Positions 15,527 through 24,400 of a stretch of DNA of 47,580 bases are shown in pieces. The notes beneath the pieces are model-generated. The model searched no databases. It had not been told where the DNA came from and was given only the letters and a program-made list of their open reading frames with translations. Every line of letters starts with the position of its first letter. The stretch's first letter is position 1. The DNA is from Microbacterium sp. SA39 (GTDB lineage Bacteria > Actinomycetota > Actinomycetes > Actinomycetales > Microbacteriaceae): NCBI RefSeq assembly GCF_000967865.1, contig NZ_JXRU01000019.1:1-47580 (forward strand), written 5' to 3'. The translations under genes were made by a program, and so were the position numbers.

Positions 15527-16537
15527 ATGACTGAAAACGCGGAAACCCCGACGATGACCGCCTGGCGCCGCGAGACCTACGGGCCGGCATCCGGAACGAC
15601 CCTGCAGCAGATCCCCGTTCCCGTCCCCGGCCGCGGCGAGGTCGTGCTGCGAGTCCTCGCCACCGGGCTCAACGCCGGCGACGTTCGCCTGCTGCTCGGA
15701 GACCCGCTGCTTGTGCGGCCGGTGTTCGGCCTCACCAGGCCGAAGCACCCGGTGCGCGGCATGGAGGTCGCCGGCACCGTGGTCTCCGTCGGACCCGATG
15801 TCGTCGGCGCCGAACTCGGAGAGGACGTCGTCGGCGAGCTCCTCGGCGGCGGCGAGCTCGGCGAATACGTCCGGGTCCCCGCCTCCCGCCTGGTGCCGAT
15901 CCCACCCGACGTGGCGCCCGGCGTCGCCGCCTGCCTGCCGATCGCCGGAGGAACCGCGTGGCAGGCTCTCGACCTCGCCGAGGTCGGGCTGCGCGGCGGG
16001 GGCGCGCCCCGAGTGCTGATCATCGGTGCGTCCGGAGGCGTCGGCACGTTCGCCGTGCAGCTCGCCGCCTTGCGCGGCGCCGAGGTCTGGGCCACCTGCG
16101 GCGCGCGCAACGCGCCCCTGGTCGAGTACCTCGGTGCCGTTCGCACGCTCGACCACCGCACCACGCCGCTGAGCGACCTCCCGGCCGAGCGTTTCGACGC
16201 GGTCATCGACATCGCCGGCGGGATGCCGCTGCGCGAGCTGCAGCGACTCGTCGCACCCGGCGGGACAGTGGTGCTCGTGGCAGGCAACGGCGGCCACGTG
16301 CTGGGCCCGATACCGCGCCTCCTCAGTGGGATGTTCCTCTCGATCGGCTCCCGCCGCATCCGCCCACTCGCGGCCTCCCCGCGTCCTGAGGTGCTCGCGA
16401 AGCTCCTCGAGCTCGTCGCCGAAGGGCGCGTCGCGCCCGTGATCGAGCGCGAATACCCCTTCGCCGAGGCATCTGCCGCTCTGGCTCACGTCGAGGCCGG
16501 GCACGCGGTCGGCAAGGTGGTCGTGCACGGGTCATGA
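15527..16537 (+). CDS. zinc-free MDR-type NAD(P)-dependent oxidoreductase
   Basis: The 336-residue protein is a medium-chain dehydrogenase/quinone oxidoreductase. A GroES-like domain (about 20-140) contains LNAGDVRLLLGD. The Rossmann motif is IIGASGGVGTFAVQLA at about 164-180. Zinc-binding cysteines are absent, which points to the quinone oxidoreductase or reductase branch rather than true alcohol dehydrogenases. It begins one base after the Xre gene stop, suggesting it is the metabolic output of that regulated operon. The substrate is unknown. Confidence 0.85.
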   Translation: MTENAETPTMTAWRRETYGPASGTTLQQIPVPVPGRGEVVLRVLATGLNAGDVRLLLGDPLLVRPVFGLTRPKHPVRGMEVAGTVVSVGPDVVGAELGEDVVGELLGGGELGEYVRVPASRLVPIPPDVAPGVAACLPIAGGTAWQALDLAEVGLRGGGAPRVLIIGASGGVGTFAVQLAALRGAEVWATCGARNAPLVEYLGAVRTLDHRTTPLSDLPAERFDAVIDIAGGMPLRELQRLVAPGGTVVLVAGNGGHVLGPIPRLLSGMFLSIGSRRIRPLAASPRPEVLAKLLELVAEGRVAPVIEREYPFAEASAALAHVEAGHAVGKVVVHGS

Positions 16538-16698
16538 GCTGGTCGTGAGCCGCTCTGGCCACGCACAGGGGGCGGATGACAGAATGGATGCTGGCGTGCT
16601 CGAGTCGCATCTTCCCCGCGACCTCTCTGACGAGAGGCGGGTCGAAGGACCGCCGGGCCCCTGGACAGAGTCCGCCGCGTTACGTTCCGAGGAGCATC

Positions 16699-17595
16699 TT
16701 GTCTTTCGAAAACACGCTGTCGACGCCTGAGACCACCACGACCACGGTGCCCACCCGCACCGCGCACCACCGCCGCTACCTGATGTGCAAGCCTTCGCAC
16801 TTCACGGTCAACTACTCGATCAACCCGTGGATGGAACCGTCGAAGCCGACCGACACGGCGAACGCCGTCGCGCAGTGGCAGAAGCTGCACGACCTCTACC
16901 TCGAACTCGGGCACGACGTCGAGCTGATCGAGCCGCTCGCGGGCTTCCCCGACATGGTCTACACGGCCAACGGCGGCTTCCTCATCGACGGCCGCGCCTA
17001 CGTGCCGAAGTTCCGCTTCGTCGAGCGCCAGGGCGAGTCGCCCGCGTTCGCCGACTGGTTCCGCGCAGCCGGCTACGACACCGTCATCCCGGAAGAGGTC
17101 AACGAGGGCGAGGGCGACTTCCTGCTCGTCGGCGACATCATCCTCGCGGGCACCGGATTCCGCTCCACCGGCGACAGCCACCGCGAGGTCGGTGAGGTCT
17201 TCGGCCGCGAGGTCGTCTCGCTCAACCTCGTCGACCCGCGTTTCTACCACCTCGACACCGCGATCGCCGTGCTCGACCCGGTGCAGGGCACCGAGAACGG
17301 CGGCCCCGAGCGCGCGAACATCGCCTATCTGCCCGGCGCCTTCGACGATGCCAGCCGCGCGATCCTCGAGGAGCGCTTCCCCGACGCGATCCTCGTGTCG
17401 GACGAGGACGGCTCGGTCTTCGGACTGAACTCCGCGAGCGACGGCTACAACGTCGTCATCTCGCCGCGGGCCAAGGGCTTCGATCAGCAGCTGCGCGACC
17501 GCGGTTACAACCCGATCATGGTCGACCTGTCCGAGCTCCTGCTCGGCGGCGGCGGCATCAAATGCTGCACGCTCGAACTGCGCGGCGCGAAGTGA
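16699..17595 (+). CDS. ddaH: dimethylargininase (DDAH)
   Basis: It hydrolyses N-methylated arginines to citrulline and methylamines; some actinobacterial members may act on arginine-like substrates. The 298-residue protein has the amidinotransferase-fold landmarks FPDMVYTANGG (about 83-93), GEGDFLLVGD (137-146), the catalytic histidine H184 in RFYHLDTA, and C289 in GGIKCCT. The TTG at 16699 is preferred because GAGGAG sits 4 nt upstream and the ATG at 16576 would add 41 residues without family character. The 160-bp leader holds a CCTCTC/GAGAGG hairpin (16622-16637) that could be regulatory. It overlaps rocD by four bases. Confidence 0.88.
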   Translation: MSFENTLSTPETTTTTVPTRTAHHRRYLMCKPSHFTVNYSINPWMEPSKPTDTANAVAQWQKLHDLYLELGHDVELIEPLAGFPDMVYTANGGFLIDGRAYVPKFRFVERQGESPAFADWFRAAGYDTVIPEEVNEGEGDFLLVGDIILAGTGFRSTGDSHREVGEVFGREVVSLNLVDPRFYHLDTAIAVLDPVQGTENGGPERANIAYLPGAFDDASRAILEERFPDAILVSDEDGSVFGLNSASDGYNVVISPRAKGFDQQLRDRGYNPIMVDLSELLLGGGGIKCCTLELRGAK

Positions 17596-18785
17596 CGACG
17601 ACCGAGGTCGCGACCGAGCCCCATGTCGCGCACAACTACCACCCGCTGCCGGTGAACATCGCCCGCGGCGAGGGCGCCTGGCTGACGGATGTCGAGGGCA
17701 AGCGGTACCTCGACCTGCTCGCCGCGTACTCGGCCGTGAACTTCGGCCACCGGCATCCGGCTCTCGTCGCCGCCCTCACCGAGCAGCTCGGACGGGTCAC
17801 GCTCATCAGCCGCGCGTTCCAGAGCGACAAGCTCGAGCCGTTCGCCGCCGCACTCGCTGCGCTCGCAGGCAAGGACATGGTCCTGCCGATGAACACGGGC
17901 GCCGAGGCCGTCGAGACCGGCATCAAGGTCGCGCGCGCCTGGGGATACCGGGTCAAGGGCATCGCCGAGGGTCGCGCGCGCATCATCGTCGCGGCCGGCA
18001 ACTTCCACGGCCGCACGACCACGATCGTCGGCTTCAGCGACGACGAGTCGGCGCGCGACGGCTTCGGCCCGTTCGCTCCCGGCTTCGACGTCGTCCCTTA
18101 CGGGGATGCGGATGCCATCGCCGCGGCGATCACCGACGACACCGCTGCGGTGCTCGTCGAACCGATTCAGGGCGAGGCCGGCGTGGTGATCCCGCGCGAG
18201 GGGTACCTGCGCCGCATCCGCGAGATCTGCGACGAGAAGAACGTCCTGTTCATCGCCGACGAGATCCAGTCGGGACTCGGCCGCGTCGGCGAGACCTTCG
18301 CGTGCGATCGCGAAGACGTCGTGCCTGACCTGTACCTGCTGGGCAAGGCGCTCGGCGGCGGCATTCTTCCCGTCTCCGCCGTCGTGGGGAACGAGGACGT
18401 GCTCGGGGTCATCCGTCCCGGCGAGCATGGCTCGACCTTTGGCGGCAACCCGCTCGCGGCAGCGGTCGGCCTGCGCGTGGTCGAGATGCTCGAGTCGGGG
18501 GAGTTCCAGGAGCGCGCGCGTGCGCTCGGTGCGCACCTCGACCGGGCGCTGCAGCCGCTCATCGGGCACGGCGTCACCGAGGTCCGCATCGCGGGACTCT
18601 GGGCGGGCGTCGACATCGACCCCACGAGGGGCACCGGCCGCGAGATCGCCGAGAAGCTGCTCGCACGCGGGGTTCTCGTGAAGGACACGCACGGTCAGAC
18701 CATCCGCATCGCGCCGCCGCTGGTGATCCGCGCGACCGAACTCGACTGGGCGGTGGAGCAGCTCAAGCTCGTGCTCGGCGCGTAG
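17592..18785 (+). CDS. rocD: ornithine--oxo-acid aminotransferase
   Basis: This PLP enzyme turns ornithine and 2-oxoglutarate into glutamate semialdehyde and glutamate. It has 397 residues from the GTG at 17592, which overlaps the ddaH stop (GTGA). Class III aminotransferase hallmarks are NTGAEAVETGIK (101-112), FHGRTTT (138-144), D223 in ADEIQSGLGR and the PLP lysine K252 in LLGKALGGG. Coupling to ddaH points to use of arginine-derived compounds. The product feeds the dehydrogenase domain of PutA encoded 5 kb upstream. A strong terminator follows. Confidence 0.95.
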   Translation: MTTTEVATEPHVAHNYHPLPVNIARGEGAWLTDVEGKRYLDLLAAYSAVNFGHRHPALVAALTEQLGRVTLISRAFQSDKLEPFAAALAALAGKDMVLPMNTGAEAVETGIKVARAWGYRVKGIAEGRARIIVAAGNFHGRTTTIVGFSDDESARDGFGPFAPGFDVVPYGDADAIAAAITDDTAAVLVEPIQGEAGVVIPREGYLRRIREICDEKNVLFIADEIQSGLGRVGETFACDREDVVPDLYLLGKALGGGILPVSAVVGNEDVLGVIRPGEHGSTFGGNPLAAAVGLRVVEMLESGEFQERARALGAHLDRALQPLIGHGVTEVRIAGLWAGVDIDPTRGTGREIAEKLLARGVLVKDTHGQTIRIAPPLVIRATELDWAVEQLKLVLGA

Positions 18786-18798
18786 CTCGCATCCGAAG

Positions 18799-18842
18799 AA
18801 GAAGGCCGCCCTCTCCGAATGAACGGAGGGGCGGCCTTCTTG
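18799..18842 (+). terminator. intrinsic terminator after rocD
   Basis: GAAGGCCGCCC and the facing GGGGCGGCCTTC form a long GC stem, with CTCCG/CGGAG extending it around an AATGAA loop. It ends in a short TTCTTGG run. It is the clearest terminator in the window and closes the ddaH-rocD unit. Confidence 0.85.
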
Positions 18843-18893
18843 GCGCCGACATGTTCCCGAGCGGGGGCTTCGGGCGGGGCGGGGCGGGGAGGC

Positions 18894-19280
18894 TCAGGCC
18901 GGAGGAGAGTCCGGGTCGAGCGTCTTGAGCATGTCCTCTTCGGCGGGGTTGTCGGCGTCGAGCTGGTCGGCCGTCGTCTCGTCGCCGCCGAGCGGGGCGT
19001 CGTGACCCGGTCCGGCGTCGCCCTGGATGGCGCCGCCGGTCGACTCGCCGCGGGAGCTGTCGCCCTGGATGGCTCCGCCTTCGCCGTCGCCGGAGTCAGC
19101 GCGGTCCGACCCGGCATCGCCCTGAATGGCTCCTCCGGTGGATTCGCCCCGGTCGGCGTCGCCCTGGATGGCGCCGTCGTCGCCGCCCTCGTGGCCTTCG
19201 TTCTCGGTCGAGCCGTCGACGCCGGTGGCGCCCTCGGCGGGATCCTGCGGGTGCGGGGTGCTTTCCATGTTCTCGTCCAT
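18894..19280 (-). CDS. acidic AIQGD-repeat protein
   Basis: The 128-residue protein is very acidic, Gly-rich, has no cysteine and is probably disordered. It has four GAIQGD(A/S) repeats at about residues 35-90, alternating with SxRGESTGG-type spacers. It has no signal peptide or membrane segment. I take the ATG at 19280; the much longer open frame continuing upstream is antisense to the MFS gene. It is downstream of the MarR-MFS operon and separated from it by 83 bp. No family is known to me. The conserved C-terminus (EEDMLKTLDPDSPPA) may be a functional motif. Confidence 0.65.
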   Translation of the reverse strand: MDENMESTPHPQDPAEGATGVDGSTENEGHEGGDDGAIQGDADRGESTGGAIQGDAGSDRADSGDGEGGAIQGDSSRGESTGGAIQGDAGPGHDAPLGGDETTADQLDADNPAEEDMLKTLDPDSPPA

Positions 19281-19363
19281 GAGCCCAAGGTAAGACCGGC
19301 ATACCGGTCGGAAGAGGGCGTTGACAAATGACGGCGAGGCGCGCCGCCCGCGGATGCCGCCGC

Positions 19364-20713
19364 TCAGTCGTGCTTCGACACGTCCTTCGACGCCGTGCGG
19401 ATCGGCGTGGTCGAGGCCGCCGCGTCGCTGAATTCGATCGGATCCGCCTCGTCGATGATGCTGAGCGGCCGCGTCTCGTCGAGGGTCAGCAGGAACCGGC
19501 GGTTCTCGTCGCGGTGCAGGCGCCCGGACGTGAAGACCCAGATCGCTCCGATCGCGCAGGCGACCAGGCCCGCGGTGCCGCCGAGCATGATCGCGACGCG
19601 CGGACCGAACGCGTCGGCGACCCAGCCCGCGATGGGGGCGCCGACCGGGGTCGAGCCCATGATCACGGCCATGTAGAGCGCGAGGACGCGTCCGCGCAGC
19701 GAGGGATCGGTCGTCATCTGCACGTAGCCGTTGGCGGTGGTCAGCAGAGTCACGATCATGAAGCCGGTGAACATCAGTGTGACCGCGTAGGACGCGTAGG
19801 TCGGCATCGCGGAGGAGACGAGTGCCGCCACACCGAAACCGCCGGCGGCGAGGATCACGACGCGCACGCGCGCCCTGTCGCGCCGGGCCGCGAGCAGCGC
19901 TCCGGCGAGGGAGCCGATGGCGAGGATGGAGCTGAGGACCCCGTAGCCGTCGGCACCGGAGCCGAACTCGATCGCCATGGTCGAGGCGAAGATCGGGAAG
20001 TTCATGCCGAACGCCCCGATGAGGAACACGGTGACGAACACGACGCGCAGGTCGCTGCGCCCCCACACGTACCGGAAGCCGGCGAGAAGACCGCCCCGGT
20101 TGCGGGTCTTCGGACGCGCGGCCAGCAGACTCTTCCGCAGCATCAGCAGGGCGAGGATCATCGCGAGGAATGTGGCCGCGTTGACGATGAAGACCCATCC
20201 GGAGCCGATCGCCACGATCAGCAGACCGCCGACGGCCGGTCCGATCATGCGCGCCAGGTTGAAGGATGCCGAGTTCAGCGCGACCGCGTTCGACGTGTCG
20301 CCCGCCGAGACCATGTCGGAGACGAACGCCTGCCGCGCCGGGGCGTCGAACGCGTTCACGACGCCGAAGCCGAGCGCGAAGCAGAACATCATCGGCAGGG
20401 TCATGACGCCGTTGAGCAGGAGGATGCCGACGGCGACGGCCAGCCCGAGCAACGCGGTCTGGGTGACGAGCAAGATGTGACGGCGGTCGAAGCGGTCGGC
20501 CACCCAGCCCGTCTGACTGACCAGCAGCAGGGGAGGGCCGAACTGCAGCGCCATCGTCACGCCCATCGCGGTCGCGTCGTTGTCGGTGAGCTCGGTCAGC
20601 ACGACCCAATCCTGCGCCGTGGCCTGCATCCAGCCGCCGATGTTGGAGACCAGGGCGCCCGCGAACCAGATCCGGTAGTTGATGTTCGCGAACGAGCGGA
20701 ACATGGCGCTCAT
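19364..20713 (-). CDS. MFS transporter, MFS_3 (enterobactin exporter-like)
   Basis: The 449-residue protein has twelve predicted transmembrane helices. The loop 2-3 signature is GWVADRFDRRHIL, and NAFDAPARQAFVSDMV and NSASFNLARMIGPAVGG are typical of the MFS_3/EntS-like exporters. A cytoplasmic tail of about 45 residues follows the last helix. The start overlaps the marR stop by four bases, so it is expressed with its regulator, as is common for drug or metabolite efflux pumps. The substrate is unknown. Confidence 0.9.
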   Translation of the reverse strand: MSAMFRSFANINYRIWFAGALVSNIGGWMQATAQDWVVLTELTDNDATAMGVTMALQFGPPLLLVSQTGWVADRFDRRHILLVTQTALLGLAVAVGILLLNGVMTLPMMFCFALGFGVVNAFDAPARQAFVSDMVSAGDTSNAVALNSASFNLARMIGPAVGGLLIVAIGSGWVFIVNAATFLAMILALLMLRKSLLAARPKTRNRGGLLAGFRYVWGRSDLRVVFVTVFLIGAFGMNFPIFASTMAIEFGSGADGYGVLSSILAIGSLAGALLAARRDRARVRVVILAAGGFGVAALVSSAMPTYASYAVTLMFTGFMIVTLLTTANGYVQMTTDPSLRGRVLALYMAVIMGSTPVGAPIAGWVADAFGPRVAIMLGGTAGLVACAIGAIWVFTSGRLHRDENRRFLLTLDETRPLSIIDEADPIEFSDAAASTTPIRTASKDVSKHD

Positions 20714-21150
20714 CGCTCGACCGCCCGTCGCATCAGCGCACTGGCGTCACGCAGCGTGGCCAGTTCCGCCTCGGTGTAGTCGACCTCGCGGAGCATGTCC
20801 GCCAGCAGTTCGTCGCGGCGTCGAATCGTCTCCACGACGATCGCGATGCCGGCATCCGTGATGTCGACCTGCACGCGGCGGCGGTCGTCGGCATCCTGTG
20901 TGCGCGCGACGAAACCCTGCTCCTCGAGACCGTTGACGATGCTGGTCATCGACGGGGCGGTGACCCGCTCGCGCTCGGCGAGGGTCGAGATCGTCCGTCG
21001 TCCGTTCATGCGCAGGTCGGCGAGCACGGCGAGCTGGGTGTCGCTGATCGTGTCGGTGGCGCGGGCACTCCGCAGGCGGCGGGCCAGACGGAAGGTGGCC
21101 ATGCGCAGGTCTGTCGCGGTGAGGTGGAGGGCTTCATCGGTCGCAGACAT
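20710..21150 (-). CDS. MarR-family transcriptional regulator
   Basis: The 146-residue winged-helix repressor includes the family pattern TISTLAERERVTAPSMTSIV and the wing DADDRRRVQVDITDAG. It is the first gene of the operon with the MFS exporter and is coupled to it by ATGA. A perfect palindrome lies immediately upstream of its start and covers the promoter, which indicates autorepression relieved by a ligand that the pump exports. Confidence 0.92.
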   Translation of the reverse strand: MSATDEALHLTATDLRMATFRLARRLRSARATDTISDTQLAVLADLRMNGRRTISTLAERERVTAPSMTSIVNGLEEQGFVARTQDADDRRRVQVDITDAGIAIVVETIRRRDELLADMLREVDYTEAELATLRDASALMRRAVER

Positions 21151-21153
21151 TAC

Positions 21154-21170
21154 TTAGATAGTCTATCTAA
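21154..21170. promoter_or_regulatory. MarR operator overlapping the promoter
   Basis: TTAGATAGTCTATCTAA has perfect 8-bp arms around a single central base and lies 3 bp upstream of the marR start codon. TAGACT on the minus strand within it may be the -10 box of a leaderless message. Confidence 0.75.
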
Positions 21171-21270
21171 TCTTTCGTCCAGAGTCATTCGTCCGATCGC
21201 ACCAGCAGGGCATCCTGCATCCGTCCGATCCGACCAGAGTCGCGGCGAAGCCCCTGCCTAGAGTGAGGGC

Positions 21271-22713
21271 ATGTACAGCCCCTCAGAGGTCGGTCGAATG
21301 CTGCAGTCCACTCTCGGAACACGCGCCGAGGCCCACGGGGTGCCCGCCGCAGCGGTCGCCGTGGTCATCGACGGAGAGATCGTCGAGCATGCGGTCGGAC
21401 TGCTCAGCACGGCCACGAAGATCGAGGCCACGACCGACTCGGTCTTCCAGATCGGCTCGATCACCAAGGTGTGGACGGCCACCCTCGTGATGCAGCTGGT
21501 CGACGAAGGGCTGGTCGAACTCGATGCCCCGATTCGGCAGTACCTGCCGGAGTTCGCGCTCGCCGACGAAGCGGCCGCCTCCACCATCACGGTGCGCCAG
21601 CTCCTCAGCCACCGGTCCGGCATCGAGGGAGACATCTTCACCGACACCGGGCGCGGCGATGACGCGGTGTCGAGCTACCTCACGCTGCTCGGGGATGCCG
21701 CGCAGATCTTCCCTCCCGGCTCGTTCTTCTCGTACAGCAACGCCGGATACGTGGTGCTCGGTCGCCTCATCGAAGTCCTGCGCGAGACGACCTGGGAACA
21801 GGCGCTGATCGAGCACATCGCGACGCCGCTGGGACTCCAGACCGTCTCGCCGAGCCCGTACGAGGCGATCCTGCATCGCGTCGCCGTCGGCCATGTCGGT
21901 CCGGATGCCGAGGGCGTGCAGCAGCCGGCGCCCTTCTGGGCGATGGCGCGGTCGAACGAGCCGGCGGGTTCGATGCTCGCGATGTCGGCCCGCGACCTCG
22001 CCGCGTTCGCGCGGGCGCACCTGCAGATCGCGGCGGGTGAAACCGTCGCGACGAATTCGGAGGGCGACGACCCCTCACTGCTCTCGCGCGACTCCGCGCT
22101 CGCCATGCGCTCCACCGAGGTGCATCTGCCGCGGCTGACCGGAATGGGTGCGGCCTGGGGTCTCGGCTGGGAGATCGACCGCGAGGGCGAAGGGATGCTG
22201 TTCGGCCACGACGGCAACACCATCGGACAGTCCTCCTTCCTGCGCCTGGCTCCCGAGGCCGGAGTCGCCGTTGTGCTGCTCACCAACGGCGGCGACGGCG
22301 CGGGGCTGTTCCACGACATCGCGGATGAGCTCCTGCGCGAGATGGCGGGCATCACCCTGCCGACGCCGCCCGCCCCGCCCGCGGCATCCGAGGCATCCTC
22401 CGAGGCGCCCGCCGGCGCAGCCGCCGCCGCCGACGTCGCCGGCTTCCTGGGCGTCTACGCCAACTCGACCGTCGAGATGGTGGTGTCGCAGGACGACACC
22501 GGTCGCCTGTGGCTCGAGCAGCGCCCGACGCCGGAGCTGCTCGCCCTCGGAGCCGAGCCCTCGACCGACGAGCTGGTCCGTTTCGACGAGGGGTCGCTGA
22601 TCCTCCGCGAACGAAAGGACGGGATGCACCTCGTGCTCGCGTTCCTCGATCCGGCCGCTGACGGCCGCGCTTCGTACATCCACTTCGGTCGCGCCGTTCC
22701 GCGAACGCGCTGA
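21271..22713 (+). CDS. beta-lactamase-fold serine hydrolase (class C/PBP-like)
   Basis: The protein has 480 residues. The active-site motifs are S63-x-x-K66 in IGSITKVW and Y155-x-N157 in SYSNAGY, with HDGNTIG in the position of the third motif. An Ala-rich linker (about 370-390) leads to a small C-terminal beta domain. No signal peptide is seen, so it is probably cytoplasmic. Such proteins act as D-aminopeptidases, esterases or peptidases. It is clearly paralogous to the C-terminal half of the fusion protein at 28023 (shared DSVFQIGSI, FTDTGRGDD), and the two bracket a peptide ABC transporter. A TAGAGT box ends 6 nt before the ATG. Confidence 0.9.
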   Translation: MYSPSEVGRMLQSTLGTRAEAHGVPAAAVAVVIDGEIVEHAVGLLSTATKIEATTDSVFQIGSITKVWTATLVMQLVDEGLVELDAPIRQYLPEFALADEAAASTITVRQLLSHRSGIEGDIFTDTGRGDDAVSSYLTLLGDAAQIFPPGSFFSYSNAGYVVLGRLIEVLRETTWEQALIEHIATPLGLQTVSPSPYEAILHRVAVGHVGPDAEGVQQPAPFWAMARSNEPAGSMLAMSARDLAAFARAHLQIAAGETVATNSEGDDPSLLSRDSALAMRSTEVHLPRLTGMGAAWGLGWEIDREGEGMLFGHDGNTIGQSSFLRLAPEAGVAVVLLTNGGDGAGLFHDIADELLREMAGITLPTPPAPPAASEASSEAPAGAAAAADVAGFLGVYANSTVEMVVSQDDTGRLWLEQRPTPELLALGAEPSTDELVRFDEGSLILRERKDGMHLVLAFLDPAADGRASYIHFGRAVPRTR

Positions 22714-22778
22714 TCTTCCGGACGCGGCTCGCCGCGACCGCTCACCCCGAGAGACCCGAACCAGCCTGGAGGAACGTC

Positions 22779-24362
22779 ATGACACCGAAACGCACCGCCG
22801 TCACCGCCGTCGTCGCCGTGACCGCTCTCATCGCAGCCCTCGCCGGCTGCTCGGCCGGCGGAGGGGGAGAGGGCGGTGATCCAGCCGAGGGCGGAACCTT
22901 CACGACGATCCTCGGCTCCGATCCGGGGAGCCTCGACCCGCAGCTCTCCGCGGGCAGCGCGCTGTTCGACATCAGCAAGCTCGCCTACGACACGCTCGTC
23001 AGCATCGACCCCGAGGGCGAGGTGCGCAGCCAGCTCGCGTCCGAGTGGAGCGTCGACGGCACCACCGCCACCCTGACCATCCAGGAGGGCATCACCTGCG
23101 CCGACGGCAGCGAGTTCACGGCGCAGACCGCGGCCGACAACCTGAACTGGATCTCGGACCCCGCGAACGAGAGCGGCTTCCTCGGTGCCTTCCTGCCGGT
23201 CGGCGTGACCAGCGTCGCCGAGGGCGACACGGTCACCATGACGCTCGCGAGCCCCGCGCCGTTCCTGATGCTCGGGCTCGGCGGTCTGCCGATGGTCTGC
23301 GGCAGCTCTCTGACCGACCGCGACGGACTCGCCGACGGGACCGACGGCACCGGCCCGTACGTGCTGACCGAGGCCGTGCCGAGCGACCACTACACGTATG
23401 AACTCCGCGAGGGCTACACCTGGGGCCCCGGCGGAGCCACCGTCGACGAAGCGGGCATCCCGGCGAAGGTCAACGTGCGCATCGTCTCGGACGGGACGAC
23501 GGCAGCCAACCTCCTGCTCTCCGGCGAGGCCAACGCGGCCCAGCTCACCGGCCCGGATGCCGACCGCGCGATCGGCGCCGGCCTGTTCCAGCGCGAAGCC
23601 ACGGCCATCGCGGGCGAGCAGTGGTACAACCACGCCGAAGGCCACCCGACCAGCGACCCGGCCGTCCGCCTGGCGCTCACCCAGGCCGTCGACCTGGATG
23701 AGCTCGCGAACGTCCTCACCGCCGGCAAGGGCGGACGGGCCACGGCCCTCGCCGTCGTGGAGCCGACCGTCTGCTCCTACGACGCGATCTCGGATTCCCT
23801 CCCGGAGTTCGACGTGGATGCCGCCAACGCCACGCTCGACGAGGCCGGCTGGGTCCGCGGCGCCGACGGCGTGCGCGAGAAGAACGGCACCCGGCTCAGC
23901 CTGACATTCCTCTACGAGAACAGCCTCGGAGCTGCGGCCGCCGCGGCCGCCGAGCTCGCACTCGGGGCATGGCAGGAGATCGGCGCCGAGGTCGAGGGCA
24001 AGCAGCAGGACGAGACCGCGCTGCTCGAGGCGACGTTCGGCACCGGTGCCTGGGACATCGGCTGGCTCACGCTCAGCGTCAACAGCCCCGACCAGGCGAT
24101 CGGCTTCGTCAGCGGCACCGTCCCGCCCGAGGGCTCGAACTTCTCGGCCATCCAGAACGAGGAGTACACCGCGGCGGTCGCCGAGGCCTCGCAGCTGGAC
24201 GGCAGCGAGGGCTGCGACAAGTGGCAGGAGGCCGAGAGCGCGCTCTTCGCAGCCGCCGACATGGTGCCCTTCGCGAACGCGACCATCTACATGTTCGGCA
24301 ACGGCGCCGAGTTCGAGTGGCTCGGAGTGATCGAGCCCACGAGCGTGCGGCTGGTCGGCTGA
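22779..24362 (+). CDS. peptide-type ABC transporter substrate-binding lipoprotein
   Basis: This is a 527-residue extracytoplasmic solute-binding protein of the SBP_bac_5 family (oligopeptide, dipeptide or nickel class). The lipoprotein signal ends LAGC (C24), followed by a Gly-rich spacer. GSDPGSLDPQ begins the family domain, and LRLALTQAVD-like and LDEAGW segments (as RLALTQAVD and LDEAGWVRG) are diagnostic. GGAGG lies 7 nt before the ATG. It delivers ligand to the permeases encoded directly downstream. Confidence 0.93.
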   Translation: MTPKRTAVTAVVAVTALIAALAGCSAGGGGEGGDPAEGGTFTTILGSDPGSLDPQLSAGSALFDISKLAYDTLVSIDPEGEVRSQLASEWSVDGTTATLTIQEGITCADGSEFTAQTAADNLNWISDPANESGFLGAFLPVGVTSVAEGDTVTMTLASPAPFLMLGLGGLPMVCGSSLTDRDGLADGTDGTGPYVLTEAVPSDHYTYELREGYTWGPGGATVDEAGIPAKVNVRIVSDGTTAANLLLSGEANAAQLTGPDADRAIGAGLFQREATAIAGEQWYNHAEGHPTSDPAVRLALTQAVDLDELANVLTAGKGGRATALAVVEPTVCSYDAISDSLPEFDVDAANATLDEAGWVRGADGVREKNGTRLSLTFLYENSLGAAAAAAAELALGAWQEIGAEVEGKQQDETALLEATFGTGAWDIGWLTLSVNSPDQAIGFVSGTVPPEGSNFSAIQNEEYTAAVAEASQLDGSEGCDKWQEAESALFAAADMVPFANATIYMFGNGAEFEWLGVIEPTSVRLVG

Positions 24363-24400
24363 ACGCCGGCGCGGCAGGAGCCACGGATCGGATCGACGAC

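Noticed and set aside
16699..17595. Arginine deiminase
   Set aside because: The length (298 residues) and the GGIKCCT ending fit DDAH, whereas arginine deiminases are about 400 residues and have no such short form.
19281..20609. Upstream extension of the AIQGD-repeat protein
   Set aside because: It is on the same strand as the MFS gene but in another frame. The MFS frame has clear transporter motifs, and the repeat protein has a good ATG at 19280.
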